Origin: Treponema sp.
GTDB lineage: Bacteria; Spirochaetota; Spirochaetia; Treponematales; Treponemataceae
DNA: 64,000 bases
Direction of reading: 5' to 3'
Assembly: GCA_017617145.1 (NCBI GenBank)
Contig: JAFZWX010000143.1
Coordinates: 28,180-92,179 of the forward strand
In this document: piece after piece, positions 1 to 8,966 of the stretch
Layout: every line of letters begins with the position of its first letter
Numbering within the stretch: the stretch's first letter is position 1
Program-made: the position numbers and the translations under genes
The notes under the pieces: model-generated
Told to the model about the DNA's origin: nothing
Databases searched by the model: none
Seen by the model: the letters and a program-made list of their open reading frames with translations, nothing else

Positions 1-1473
1 AGTTTTTCCTGATACCTTAGAGAAAGGCGCATTACATACATCAAAAGGAGTTATCTTTATATTTCCTGATGTATCTGCAAGATATTGGTTAGTAGCTTTA
101 TCCCATGCAGTATATAAAAAATCGGCATATTCCATGCTTAATACACCAATTCTTTTTGATTTCCAAGTGTTACCACAAAGATCTTTTACTGAAACAGTCA
201 GTGAATAAAGGCCTGCCGTTGGAGAAGAGCTTAATGTATCCTGCAAAGTATACTTTATTACAAACGAAGTATATCCTGTTCCATCTTCATAATAAGAAAC
301 ACAAGCATTATTTTCTTTTATCGAATAGGATGTTGTGTAATTTGGTTTTACAAGAGGCCAGGAATTAGAATCTGGATGCTCAAGTAATTCTGTTACTTCT
401 ATTACAGCTACTCCAGAATCCTGATCATAAAATTTTCCGTAAATATATAAAGTAGAAGGTGCCAGAAGATCTTTTGTTTGTCCATCAGACCAATAACCCG
501 ACTCTTTCTCTTTATATTTGTCTTCTTCATCAACAGAAGCAGCAGAAGACAGCGTAATCTCTTTTTTTGTTATAAAAAAATCTGATTTGACAGGAGGATT
601 CGTTTCTGTTTCAGAATTATATCTTATTACAAAATTAGAAATTGTTCCTGATTTAAGAGAAAAACTAATTCCTTCCTGTTCAATAGTTATATTTAAAAGA
701 GAAACATTTATTTCAAGGAAAGATGGGGTCTTTTCGGCAACAAACTGTTTTAATAATTCACTCTTAGGGGTCAAAGTAAGAACTGTTTTTTGGCTGTTAA
801 ATTCAGGAGGATAAAAATAGTCCTTCATATCACCATTAAAAGAATCGTTGTAGAATGAATAATCAACATTTGTAGCAGTAAGCTTAATATTATCATAATT
901 AAAAATACTGTCTGCCTGCGATACCGTTTCGTCTTCAACAGGAACACTAAAAGTTATAACAATAGGAGTGTTAGCATATTGTGTTCTGGTTCCTGAAGGG
1001 CTGTAAGTTTTAATACATGGTATTTCAAGACATTTTGGTCTAATCAGAATATCATCTGCAGCCTTAAGAAGTTTTACTGTTATTACATAAACACCTCTTT
1101 CAAGGTCGCTTTTATTTTCATTAAGTGTGTACTCTACAAAATCTGCGCGGCTTTGAGTTTCGTCAGTTGAAGAAACAGCTTCAAGTGAAACAAAATACCA
1201 GTCATCTTTTTTTAAAGTAAACTGAAGGTCCGTTGTGTAGCCAACTTTACAATTGACTTCATTACCAGAAAGGAACGAACCCATTGCAGCGTCTGACTTA
1301 AGATACAACTTGCAGCTTTTTGCATTCGCATACGCAATTGCATCTTCAATTTCTTTTTTGACTTCGGAAGCTTTAAGGAAGTTGTTACAAGAAGTAAGCC
1401 CGCTTAGCGCGACAAGCCCCCCCCCTAACAAAAGTATAGTAGTAAATAAACGCGAACGAGTTTTATTTTTCAT
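1..1473 (-). CDS. Large surface lipoprotein, paralogue A (3' end outside window), poly-G tract in frame
   Basis: The reading frame is open from the ATG at 1473 to the left edge, so the C-terminus is missing. It begins with a lipoprotein signal: basic start, hydrophobic stretch, three Gly codons from a G9 tract, then the lipobox-like LTSC. The body resembles the lipoproteins at 3325-6514 and 58812-63110, with shared motifs VGYTTDLQF, YFVSLEAVS, ADDILIRPKC and YGKFYDQDSGV, and looks like a series of Ig/bacterial-surface-type beta domains. The start is supported by a GAGG ribosome site 6 nt upstream and a promoter at 1505-1533. The likely location is the outer membrane or periplasmic face. The exact function is unknown. 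The 9-G tract keeps this copy translatable, unlike its neighbour. Confidence 0.8.
   Translation of the reverse strand, partial: MKNKTRSRLFTTILLLGGGLVALSGLTSCNNFLKASEVKKEIEDAIAYANAKSCKLYLKSDAAMGSFLSGNEVNCKVGYTTDLQFTLKKDDWYFVSLEAVSSTDETQSRADFVEYTLNENKSDLERGVYVITVKLLKAADDILIRPKCLEIPCIKTYSPSGTRTQYANTPIVITFSVPVEDETVSQADSIFNYDNIKLTATNVDYSFYNDSFNGDMKDYFYPPEFNSQKTVLTLTPKSELLKQFVAEKTPSFLEINVSLLNITIEQEGISFSLKSGTISNFVIRYNSETETNPPVKSDFFITKKEITLSSAASVDEEDKYKEKESGYWSDGQTKDLLAPSTLYIYGKFYDQDSGVAVIEVTELLEHPDSNSWPLVKPNYTTSYSIKENNACVSYYEDGTGYTSFVIKYTLQDTLSSSPTAGLYSLTVSVKDLCGNTWKSKRIGVLSMEYADFLYTAWDKATNQYLADTSGNIKITPFDVCNAPFSKVSGKT
1417..1425 (-). repeat. Poly-G tract (9 G on coding strand) in signal peptide of lipoprotein A
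   Basis: Nine consecutive C on the + strand, reading as three Gly codons in the hydrophobic core of the signal peptide. This length keeps the gene in frame. Tracts of this length are slippage-prone in treponemes. Confidence 0.85.
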
Positions 1474-1504
1474 ATAAACCTCACAGACTTGGTATATTAT
1501 TAAA

Positions 1505-1533
1505 ATTATTACATATAATATCTGATTAGTCTA
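1505..1533 (-). promoter_or_regulatory. Promoter of lipoprotein A
   Basis: On the minus strand, TAGACT, 17 nt, AATAAT. The same two hexamers with the same 17-nt spacing stand before the paralogue at 6544-6572, and the flanking TGTAATAATTTTA block is conserved between the two, supporting a functional promoter. Confidence 0.6.
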
Positions 1534-1561
1534 CAAAATAGTTTTTAAAATAATTACCTTG

Positions 1562-1604
1562 ACTTTGAAGTTACTTCAAAGTCTACTTCAAAGTACTTTG
1601 AAGT
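1562..1604. repeat. Four 10-bp units forming back-to-back palindromes
   Basis: ACTTTGAAGT occurs at 1562-1571 and 1595-1604, and its reverse complement ACTTCAAAGT at 1573-1582 and 1585-1594. The two right-hand units abut to give a perfect 20-bp palindrome; the two left-hand units give another with a 1-nt centre. It lies about 30 bp upstream of the -35 of lipoprotein A and just beyond the PIN gene. No U-run follows on either strand, so it looks like an operator and not a terminator. Confidence 0.7.
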
Positions 1605-1631
1605 AAAAAAGATTAATGATACTATTTGATG

Positions 1632-2171
1632 TTACAAATCAGGAGCTGGTGCACCTGGTGTAGTTTTCCAAGCTAAAATACGTTTTGCACATTCATCTTT
1701 TGGTAAACGCATATTTATTTGCATAAGATTATCAAGTAAAAGTGCAGCTTTCTTTTCAGAGATAATCCCATATTCAATAAGATTATCAAATACATAAAGA
1801 ATGCCAGAAACTTTTACATTATCTTTTTCTGCTGATTTTCGGAGTTTTCCATCGCCAGTTAGCAACCTGCCATTAGTCTGTTTTGCATAATACCAGACAG
1901 AACAATCTGTTAAAGAAGCATTATTAGTATTACTGGCAAAAAGATTTGCTATAGACGAAAGTTCATTGGGATTAAACTTAACTATATCTAGTTTTTTAGA
2001 TTTTATAAAAGTGTCTATTATCTTTTGCTGAGCCGGTTGAACAATTTCATCAATTACAAAATCTGTAGTGCAGATATAACAAGGCAACGAGAAAAAATCA
2101 TTTAGCATATTCAGAGTTAATAAATCGAGGAGAATATTTGTATCGCTGATAACTATTTTCTCTGTTATCAT
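1632..2171 (-). CDS. PIN-domain ribonuclease toxin
   Basis: A 179-aa protein with the PIN-fold acidic quartet visible: Asp10 in SDTNILLDL, Glu42 in VIDEIV, Asp89 in LTDCSVWYYAK and Asp107 in LLTGDGKLR. PIN proteins are Mg2+-dependent RNases that often act as toxins by cutting tRNA or mRNA. Its start overlaps the stop of the upstream XRE-protease gene by 4 nt (ATGA), so the two are translationally coupled. Pairs of an XRE/ImmA-type gene and a PIN gene are a known toxin-antitoxin arrangement. The RNA target is unknown. Confidence 0.8.
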   Translation of the reverse strand: MITEKIVISDTNILLDLLTLNMLNDFFSLPCYICTTDFVIDEIVQPAQQKIIDTFIKSKKLDIVKFNPNELSSIANLFASNTNNASLTDCSVWYYAKQTNGRLLTGDGKLRKSAEKDNVKVSGILYVFDNLIEYGIISEKKAALLLDNLMQINMRLPKDECAKRILAWKTTPGAPAPDL

Positions 2172-3226
2172 ACAGGCATTAAGTCTCCACGCACCTGCTC
2201 AACGCTTGTATGAAGTAAACTTGCGGCTTTAGAAATTGTAATCAGTTCATTACTTAATGCATTATAAACAAGACGATTAAAGCGGTTAGACTCTTCCTGT
2301 GGGTAATGAGACTGCTCAATTCTTTCTTTGAAGGCGGAGTTTCTGTTCTTTTGAATGCAATAAGATTTGTAACGTGGTTCAGAAATAATTCCACAGGTTT
2401 TTGCTTTATACATTAAAGCGTCACAGGAAATACCAAAATGAATCTGAACAGCCTTGAGTTCCGGGTAAGTAATCTCACGACGAGAATTGCCAATAATACG
2501 TCTGAACATAGATTCTAGAATTAGCATTTCGTTTGCAAAAAGATTACAAAAAGCCTCTTCATCTTTTTCAGAAACAGACTCGTCAAAATTAAGGATAAGA
2601 TGTCCAAGTTCATGAAGAGCAGTAAAGCGTTTGCGCTCAGATGAAAAAGTTTTGTTCAGAACAATAACAGGGTATACATCATTTACCATGGAACTCAAAC
2701 CATCAAAAGAATCCGGAGCATTAATTTCAATAACCTTAATACCATGTTCTTCCAGAAGGTCAATTACATTTATAATTCCATCGCTTCCAATATTCCAGAA
2801 ATCACGAAGTTTCAGAGCAGCCTCTTTTACCTGAGCTACAGAAGAAACCGGTTTTTTGAAGGGAGAAACAAATTTAACACAAGCATTACAGATCTCTTCG
2901 ATAGTGATGTAGCGCTCAAACATATCTGAAATATTCTGCTTAATGCTTTCTTCCTGTTTTACTGCAAGTTTGCTTTTGTGTTTTCTAAACTTAACAGATT
3001 CAATCTGCATGGTAAAAGGTCGAAAGAAATAATCTACCGGCTGTCCCAAAGCTTTAGAAAGAGAAATAAGAACAGTACTGCTAGGCGCAAGCTGACATTT
3101 TTCATATTTAGAAATGGCCATTTTAGAAAGACTGTTTCCCATGGCAGAAACAAGTTCATCCATAGAATAACCTTTCATAACACGAGCATTTTTTAGTCGC
3201 TGTGCAAAAACTTCATTCTGAGTCAT
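2168..3226 (-). CDS. XRE-family regulator fused to ImmA/IrrE-type metallopeptidase (antitoxin)
   Basis: A 352-aa protein. Residues 5-70 form an XRE helix-turn-helix (RLKNARVMKGYSMDELVSA). Residues 120-300 form an ImmA/IrrE (COG2856) domain with the zinc-peptidase motif HELGH at 205-209 and a downstream Glu-rich helix DEEAFCNLFANEML. The start at 3226 was preferred over an upstream in-frame ATG because AAGGAG lies 9 nt before it. It probably represses its own operon through the inverted repeat at 3234-3280 and neutralises the PIN toxin encoded next to it. Cleavage by the peptidase domain could link derepression to stress; that step is inferred. Confidence 0.82.
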   Translation of the reverse strand: MTQNEVFAQRLKNARVMKGYSMDELVSAMGNSLSKMAISKYEKCQLAPSSTVLISLSKALGQPVDYFFRPFTMQIESVKFRKHKSKLAVKQEESIKQNISDMFERYITIEEICNACVKFVSPFKKPVSSVAQVKEAALKLRDFWNIGSDGIINVIDLLEEHGIKVIEINAPDSFDGLSSMVNDVYPVIVLNKTFSSERKRFTALHELGHLILNFDESVSEKDEEAFCNLFANEMLILESMFRRIIGNSRREITYPELKAVQIHFGISCDALMYKAKTCGIISEPRYKSYCIQKNRNSAFKERIEQSHYPQEESNRFNRLVYNALSNELITISKAASLLHTSVEQVRGDLMPV

Positions 3227-3233
3227 ATAGTTC

Positions 3234-3280
3234 TCCTTGTTTACAAATATAATATAATTATGACATTTTGTAAACAAGGA
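3234..3280 (-). promoter_or_regulatory. Promoter and 14-bp inverted-repeat operator of the toxin-antitoxin operon
   Basis: TCCTTGTTTACAAA at 3234-3247 is perfectly complementary to the arm at 3267-3280, with a 19-nt spacer. Between and over the arms is a minus-strand promoter, TTTACA, 17 nt, TATATT. The distal arm covers the -35 and the proximal arm touches the -10 and the Shine-Dalgarno. This fits autorepression by the XRE protein. Confidence 0.75.
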
Positions 3281-3324
3281 AAATCTTTCTTCTGGAAGCT
3301 AGCAGATTTAGCCAACGCAAAGGT

Positions 3325-6300
3325 TTATTTTACAAAAACCTGACTTGGAACTGCATAGCCATTGGCAAAATAAACAACGGCACAATAACAGTTTCCTTCG
3401 GATATATATACATCATCAAATGTGTACATTTTTGGAGAAGAAGTTGAGCTAAAAGAAACCATCTTTGAATCTCTACACTTATCAGACAGTATATTCCACT
3501 CAGCTGCTGACCATTTTTTACATTCGTCAAATGATTGCTTTGTTTCGAATATTCGAACAAGAACATTTGCTTTGCTTGAAATTACTATAGAGGTTGTTGA
3601 CATACCGTTTAGACTCACATAATTGTATTCAGAATTACCAGAATCAATAGTTGCCGCATATAAAACTGAGTCATAAATTGAAGTTGGATTAAACCTTCCA
3701 AAGGCCCTGTAAAAATTTCCAGAGTCAACAGAAACAGTAGTACTTGAAGTAGGATTTGCAATAGTTTTGATCAACTCCCATTTTTTATAAGTAAAATCAT
3801 ATTTAAAAACTTGCAAAGAACCATTAATACTGTTGCTATTTACAGATAAGGTAGAGTCTGAACATGTAAAGCTGCCAAAACCCCATGAGTAAGCAGCTGG
3901 ATTTATAGTCAGATTACCATTTGTTACATTACCTTTTTTATCTTTAAGGTTATAACTTATGGTATTCTTTGAATAATTAAAACTTTTAAATGGGATCTCT
4001 ATCTTAAAAGTGTTTTGTTTAGTTGAATCTTCCTGCATATAGTCATAGAAAACTCCATTTATATAGATTTCCCCTGATTCTGGACCTGAGCCATTATCAT
4101 AAAAAGAATAGACAACCTTTCCATCACTTGTCATTCCTTCAGTACATTCCAGAATATTTGGTTTTATATCATCAAACTCCAGTAATTGGGCTGCAGTTAA
4201 TTGGATTGTAAGATCATCTCCAGTACTGCTTCTTACTTTATTTTTTAATCCGGTCAGCTTTATTTTAGCAGAAGAGATTTTTCCCTTATCATAAAAATAC
4301 ATCGATTCGTCTAATGATAATGTACAATAAACTTTATTATTATTAATCTGTGTATCATTACTATTGATTCTTTTCGTTTCTTTTTTGTCATTGCCTTTAT
4401 AACAATCAATAAGGATTTCATCATAATTACTCCACAAATCTGCAGGAAACTTAAGGGTAGCATCAAGAAAACCTTTTTTAGATTTACTTATCACCGGCAG
4501 CTCTGAAACTGGTGCTGAAATATTCGAAACAGCAGTCTGATTTTGAACAAAAGGACCTATTACTTCACCATACAAAGAATCTTTGGATTTATAACCAACA
4601 TAGTAAGAATATCCGCTTGCAAGACTTACTGAATCAGAATTCGTATCAGAAAAGGAATATGATCCATCTGAGCTTTTCTGTATTTTAAAATATCCGCTAA
4701 CCGTACTATCTGAATATATATTCACACTATTTGTATTAATCGAACTAAGTTGTACTTCTGATGGGAAACTATATTTTTTTCGACCAATAACAGCACCTTG
4801 ATATTCGGCAACTATAGAAAACGAAACATTGTTTACTTTATCAATAGGAAGATCATAATACCTTTCCATTACAGTTTCATCATAATCAGAAAAAGTTTTT
4901 TTTATTATTTCACCATTTTTATCATATTCACAATAAAATACAATATCTTTGCAGGAATATTTATGAGTACGAATGAAAGATAATTCTATTAGAACAGGAT
5001 GCTCTTTATTCTCATCTTTTATTCGTATTCTTTTTATATCAGAATTATATTTGCTGAAATCATAAGAACCAGAATTTTCATTAGCTTTAGAAAAAGGTGT
5101 ATTATATACCGAAAAAGCATTCCCGTTTTGTTTTTCTACATATTGATATGAAGAATTTTTTTGTTCCCATATTTGATACCAGTTAAATTGATAATTATCC
5201 AGATTAATTACATAAAGGACTTTTTGTTCTGCAGAATTTCCACAAGCATCTTTTACAGTAATACCCAAAGAAAATTCACCATCACCCGGTTCTTCTTTAA
5301 GAAGTTCCTGCAATGAATATTGTAATATAAAAGAAGTATAACCATTCTCATCACTTTCACATTCAATATTTTTTGATTCAGTAGTGTATGTAGTTTTTAT
5401 TTCAGTCGCATTTTTGCTTGAACCACTTGTTGCTGAATAAATATGTTTTTCATCAATTTCTATACTCTTGACTCCAGAATCCTTATCATAATATTTACCA
5501 TAAATATAGATTGTTGCAGGAATTATATTACGTACAAGCTCATCATCATCTAACAATTTTTCCTTTTTATCTAATATTAATTTTTGTTCATCACTAACCG
5601 TCGAAACATCGGAAAGTTTTATAGGTTCTTTTGTTACAAAAAAGGCTTTACATTCCGGTTCTGTCAATTCAATATTTGCACTGTAACGAACAGTAAAATT
5701 AGAATCCTTCTTCAAAGGTAATAAATAATCTCCAACCTGAACAGTAATAACTTCTGAAAAAGAAATTCTCAAATCAACATAATCAATATTTTCCTCAATA
5801 ATAAACTGCTTAAGTTCAGACGCTTTTGGTTTAATAGTCAGGACAGTTTTATCATTATTAAATTTTGGAGCATCGAAAAACTCTGTCATTGGTTTTTCAT
5901 TTCCAAGTGAATCTGTATACACCAGAGAAATATTCGGGTAATTAAACAAAGTGTTTTCGTATGTAGTATTAATGGCTTCAACAGGAATATTAAAAGTAAT
6001 GACGATTGGAATATTTGCAAACTGAGTAGATTTAGCAGAAGGAGAAAAATCTGTTACACCAGGCAATTCTAGACAAACAGGCCTGATCAAAATATCACTC
6101 GCAGCCTTAAGCAGCTTTACCTTTACAATGTAAATGCCTTTTTCAAGGTCGCTGGCTTTTTCGTCTAAAGTGAATTCTACAAAATCTTCGCGGGTTTGAG
6201 TTTCGTCGGTAGAAACAGCTTCGAGCGAAACAAAATAATAATCATTTTTTTTGAGCGAAAACTGCAGGTCTGTTGAATAGCCAACCTTGCATTCTTTTTC

Positions 6301-6514
6301 GCTTCCGGCAAGGAACGAACCCATAGCAGGATCCGGCTTAAGATACAATTTGCAGCTTTGTGCATTTGCGTAGGCAATAGAATCTTGAATTTCCTGCGCT
6401 ACATTTGCAGAATTAAGAAAGTTTTTACAAGAGGTGAGTCCGCTTAAAGCGACAAGCCCCCCCCCCTAACAAAAGTATAGTAGTAATTAAAAAGGATTTA
6501 TTATTGAGTTTCAT
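3325..6514 (-). CDS. Large surface lipoprotein, paralogue B, frameshifted OFF by a 10-G tract
   Basis: The body (about 1,007 codons from 6348 down to 3325) is open but lacks a secretion signal and has no plausible ribosome site; its first in-frame start is a TTG. The natural start is the ATG at 6514, preceded by GGAGG. From there translation runs MKLNNKSFLITTILLLGGG and then, because the tract has 10 G and not 9, shifts frame and stops at 6425 after 29 codons. Removing one G restores a continuous protein of about 1,062 aa with lipobox LTSC, matching paralogue A at 1-1473. The architecture is repeated beta-sandwich-like segments with no recognised catalytic domain. The frameshift could be phase variation, a fixed mutation or a homopolymer sequencing error. 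Confidence 0.75.
6457..6466 (-). repeat. Poly-G tract (10 G on coding strand), out of frame
   Basis: Ten C on the + strand, at the same signal-peptide position as the 9-C tract at 1417-1425. The extra base creates a TAG immediately upstream in the downstream reading frame, so that frame is closed at the tract. Confidence 0.85.
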
Positions 6515-6543
6515 ATGCTCATCCTCCGTTGATACGAAATAAA

Positions 6544-6572
6544 ATTATTACACATTGTAAGTTTTTAGTCTA
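6544..6572 (-). promoter_or_regulatory. Promoter of lipoprotein B
   Basis: TAGACT, 17 nt, AATAAT on the minus strand, identical in hexamers and spacing to the promoter of paralogue A. The promoter is intact even though the gene is frameshifted, which favours a switchable gene over a decayed one. Confidence 0.6.
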
Positions 6573-6585
6573 GTTAGCGAAAAGC

Positions 6586-7503
6586 CTACAACAACCCCAT
6601 CACCCATTCACCAAGCGCAACAAACGACGGAATTGTAAGTATACAGAACAGGCTTGTAATTGTAACTATAAGGCTTGCAAAAGATTTGTCGTGGTCAAAA
6701 ACTACGGCAAGTCCAGGGATTGTTGTGGCAACCGGGCACATGGAACAGATGTAAATTGCAAAGAGCATCATTTTTATATCTGCCATGTTTGCAAAGATTT
6801 TGTAGGCTACAAGAATTACTATAAGATTACAAATTGAAGCAACAACAAGGCGGAATAAGGTTGTTTTAATAACACGCGCAATGTAAGAGCGGTCAAACTC
6901 AAAGCGGGCAAAAAGAATTCCAAGCAAAAGCATTGCCATTGGGGTGTTTATATCGGCAATCATGACGATTGGTTTTTGAATGAGCTCTGGCAGCTTGAAC
7001 GGCAGACAGAAAAGTACAAGGCCAATTGTTACTGCAATTATATTCGGGTTTGTGATGATTTTTTTAATGTTTGTGGTACCGCTAACCTGGTAGTAGCCGT
7101 AGGTCCAGATAAGCACATTAAAAATAATGAGGTAGCCCATGAGGTAAAAAACACCTTCATCTCCAAAAACGCCGCGAATAAGCGGGATTCCTACAAAGCC
7201 GCAGTTTGTAAAGGCAACGGCAATTCGGTCTATTTTTTCTTTGGACGAAAGGATTCCAAGCAGAATCATTATGCCGTGCATTACAAGTGCAATAAACGCT
7301 GCAAACCAAAGCTGGCGGAATTTTAGCCAGGTAAATTCCATATTAAAGCTGTTGAGTACTAAAAACGGATTAATAAAATAAAGCAGCAGGCGGCTCATGA
7401 ACTTTTGCTGTTCGTCGGTTACCTTTACAATGCGGGCAAAAATATAACCTGCCACAGTGATGATTGTCATTATTGTAAGTTGTTTTAGAACCAGTAAATA
7501 CAT
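6586..7503 (-). CDS. AEC (auxin efflux carrier) family permease
   Basis: A 305-aa, very hydrophobic protein with about ten predicted membrane helices, the usual size for bacterial AEC transporters. The N-terminal half carries LLLYFINPFLVLNSF and the central FTNCGFVGIPLIRGVFG, which correspond to the conserved Asn/Pro and G-x-P motifs of the family. AEC proteins export or exchange organic anions such as malate or amino-acid derivatives; the substrate cannot be told from sequence. It starts one base after the stop of the small exporter gene at 7505-7987, so the two are probably one transcript. AGGAAA provides the ribosome site. Confidence 0.85.
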   Translation of the reverse strand: MYLLVLKQLTIMTIITVAGYIFARIVKVTDEQQKFMSRLLLYFINPFLVLNSFNMEFTWLKFRQLWFAAFIALVMHGIMILLGILSSKEKIDRIAVAFTNCGFVGIPLIRGVFGDEGVFYLMGYLIIFNVLIWTYGYYQVSGTTNIKKIITNPNIIAVTIGLVLFCLPFKLPELIQKPIVMIADINTPMAMLLLGILFARFEFDRSYIARVIKTTLFRLVVASICNLIVILVAYKIFANMADIKMMLFAIYICSMCPVATTIPGLAVVFDHDKSFASLIVTITSLFCILTIPSFVALGEWVMGLL

Positions 7504-7504
7504 T

Positions 7505-7987
7505 TTATTTTCCTATTGCGGCAAAAAGCGCAGTAAATAATCCAAGTGAAACTGCCATCATTATGAGCCCCGCAATTAAAACGCCAAGCATTACGGCAAT
7601 TATTGTGTCTTTGAATTTCATATCTAAAAGGCTGGCTCCAAGAGTTCCTGTCCACGCTCCTGTTCCCGGTAGCGGAATTGCAACAAAAAGCATGAGTGCA
7701 ACAAAAATTCCTCGTCCTGCTTTTTCCTGCATTTTTTCACCGGCGGCAGCGCCTTTTACCAGAAAGAACTGACAGATTTTTCCAATACCTTTTTTGTCCT
7801 GCCCCCACTCCAGAAAACGTCTTGCAAAAAGATAAATGATTGGAACCGGAAGCATGTTGCCTATGATACAAACAATGTAAGAAGAAACAATCGGCATTTG
7901 AAGCGCCTGAGAAACAGGAATGGCACCACGAAGTTCAATAAGCGGCACCATCGAAATAAAGAAAATCCAAAGATAATTTTTGAACAT
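7505..7987 (-). CDS. Small multidrug-export (COG2426/PF06695) membrane protein
   Basis: A 160-aa protein with about four or five membrane helices and the family signature IELRGAIPVSQAL near the N-terminus, followed by GNMLPVPIIYLFARR and VAIPLPGTGAWTGTLGASLL. The family is named small multi-drug export, but its substrate is not firmly established. It is the first gene of an operon with the AEC permease. The -10 box TATAAT (7994-7999) lies only 6 nt before the ATG and no Shine-Dalgarno is present, so a leaderless mRNA is predicted. Confidence 0.85.
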   Translation of the reverse strand: MFKNYLWIFFISMVPLIELRGAIPVSQALQMPIVSSYIVCIIGNMLPVPIIYLFARRFLEWGQDKKGIGKICQFFLVKGAAAGEKMQEKAGRGIFVALMLFVAIPLPGTGAWTGTLGASLLDMKFKDTIIAVMLGVLIAGLIMMAVSLGLFTALFAAIGK

Positions 7988-7993
7988 GCTGTC

Positions 7994-8051
7994 ATTATAC
8001 CGAAAAAGCAGGGCTTGGGCAAATTGACAATCCTTATGAATATGCTAAACT
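7994..8051. promoter_or_regulatory. Compact divergent promoter pair, both predicted leaderless
   Basis: Minus strand: TTGCCC (8017-8022), 17 nt, TATAAT (7994-7999), 6 nt, ATG at 7987. Plus strand: TTGACA (8024-8029), 16 nt, TAAACT (8046-8051), 6 nt, ATG at 8058. The two -35 boxes are one base apart. Neither gene has a ribosome-binding site. Confidence 0.65.
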
Positions 8052-8057
8052 TAATTT

Positions 8058-8948
8058 ATGCACACCTGGGTAAGCGATTATTATAAAAATCTCTTTGGAA
8101 CGAAAGTTTACAAGCTTAGTTTTGATGCGGGCTGCACCTGCCCTAACCGCGATGGAACGAAAGGAACGCGCGGATGTATTTTTTGCAGTGAGCAGGGTTC
8201 GGGGGAATTTTCTGTACCGTTTGAGGATTTTAAGATTCCAAAACGATTCAAAGGGGCAGACACTTTTATTGCTTACTTTCAGAATTATACGAATACTTAC
8301 GGTGACCTGAACGAACTTTCTAAAAAATGGCATAAGGCACTTTCTTACGACTGCATAAAAGGACTCGCAGTTGCTACCCGCCCGGACTGTGTTGGGGATG
8401 ATGTTTTAAAGGAACTGGTTCGGATCAGTGAAAAGCATTTTGTACAACTGGAGCTTGGACTTCAAACTACAAACGAAAAATCTGCAGAATACATAAGACG
8501 AGGTTTTTCAAATGCAGATTATTTTGATGCAGTAGCGCGGATCCATAAGCAGGTACCGGGCATTCATGTTGTTACTCACATAATTTTCGGGCTCCCCGGA
8601 GAAACCCAAGAGGATATGATGAACACAGTAAGGGCAGCAGTTGAAGCAGACACTGATGGCATTAAAATAACTTGTCTTTATGTGCTGCAAGGTACGGATC
8701 TGGCAGTTGAATATGAACAGAAAAAATTTGAAGTGCTGCAGATGGATGAATATTTTGCGTTGCTGCGAAAAGCACTCTCTCTTATTCCCGACTCCGTGAT
8801 AATTCATCGTTTGACAGGCGACCCGCCAAAAGCCACTCTTATTGCTCCAAAATGGACCGAAGATAAAAAGCGGGTGATGGATGCTGTAAAAAAGTTGTCA
8901 TTACTGAACACAAAGTCTGTGGTCCCTGAGCCGAAGTGGGGTCCCTGA
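8058..8948 (+). CDS. Radical SAM protein, TIGR01212/YhcC family
   Basis: A 296-aa protein. Near the N-terminus is the family motif CTCPNRDG...GCIFC, which supplies the cysteines for the 4Fe-4S cluster that binds S-adenosylmethionine. Downstream are ATRPDCVG, LELGLQT and THIIFGLPGETQEDM, typical of the YhcC branch. YhcC-like proteins are radical enzymes of uncertain substrate, sometimes linked to tRNA or nucleotide modification. The C-terminal residues VPEPKWGP and the stop codon are supplied by a partial and a full copy of the dispersed GGTCCCTGAG element (8921-8963), so the native C-terminus has been altered. The gene has a TTGACA promoter and a predicted leaderless start. Confidence 0.85.
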   Translation: MHTWVSDYYKNLFGTKVYKLSFDAGCTCPNRDGTKGTRGCIFCSEQGSGEFSVPFEDFKIPKRFKGADTFIAYFQNYTNTYGDLNELSKKWHKALSYDCIKGLAVATRPDCVGDDVLKELVRISEKHFVQLELGLQTTNEKSAEYIRRGFSNADYFDAVARIHKQVPGIHVVTHIIFGLPGETQEDMMNTVRAAVEADTDGIKITCLYVLQGTDLAVEYEQKKFEVLQMDEYFALLRKALSLIPDSVIIHRLTGDPPKATLIAPKWTEDKKRVMDAVKKLSLLNTKSVVPEPKWGP

Positions 8949-8963
8949 GGCTCTCGAAGGGCC
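8921..8963 (+). repeat. Dispersed element family 1: partial plus full copy at a gene end
   Basis: A full 24-bp copy (GGTCCCTGAGGC, then TCTCGAAGGGCC) at 8940-8963, preceded at 8921 by a fragment beginning GGTCCCTGAGCC. The TGA in the full copy is the stop codon of the radical SAM gene. The same unit occurs at 17819, 18083, 18368 and 34908. Confidence 0.8.
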
Positions 8964-8966
8964 GAA

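Noticed and set aside
1562..1604. Rho-independent terminator
   Set aside because: The palindromes are AT-rich and no U-run follows on either strand.
6425..6514. 29-codon ORF as a separate peptide gene
   Set aside because: It is the frameshifted signal-peptide start of lipoprotein B, identical in design to the in-frame paralogue.
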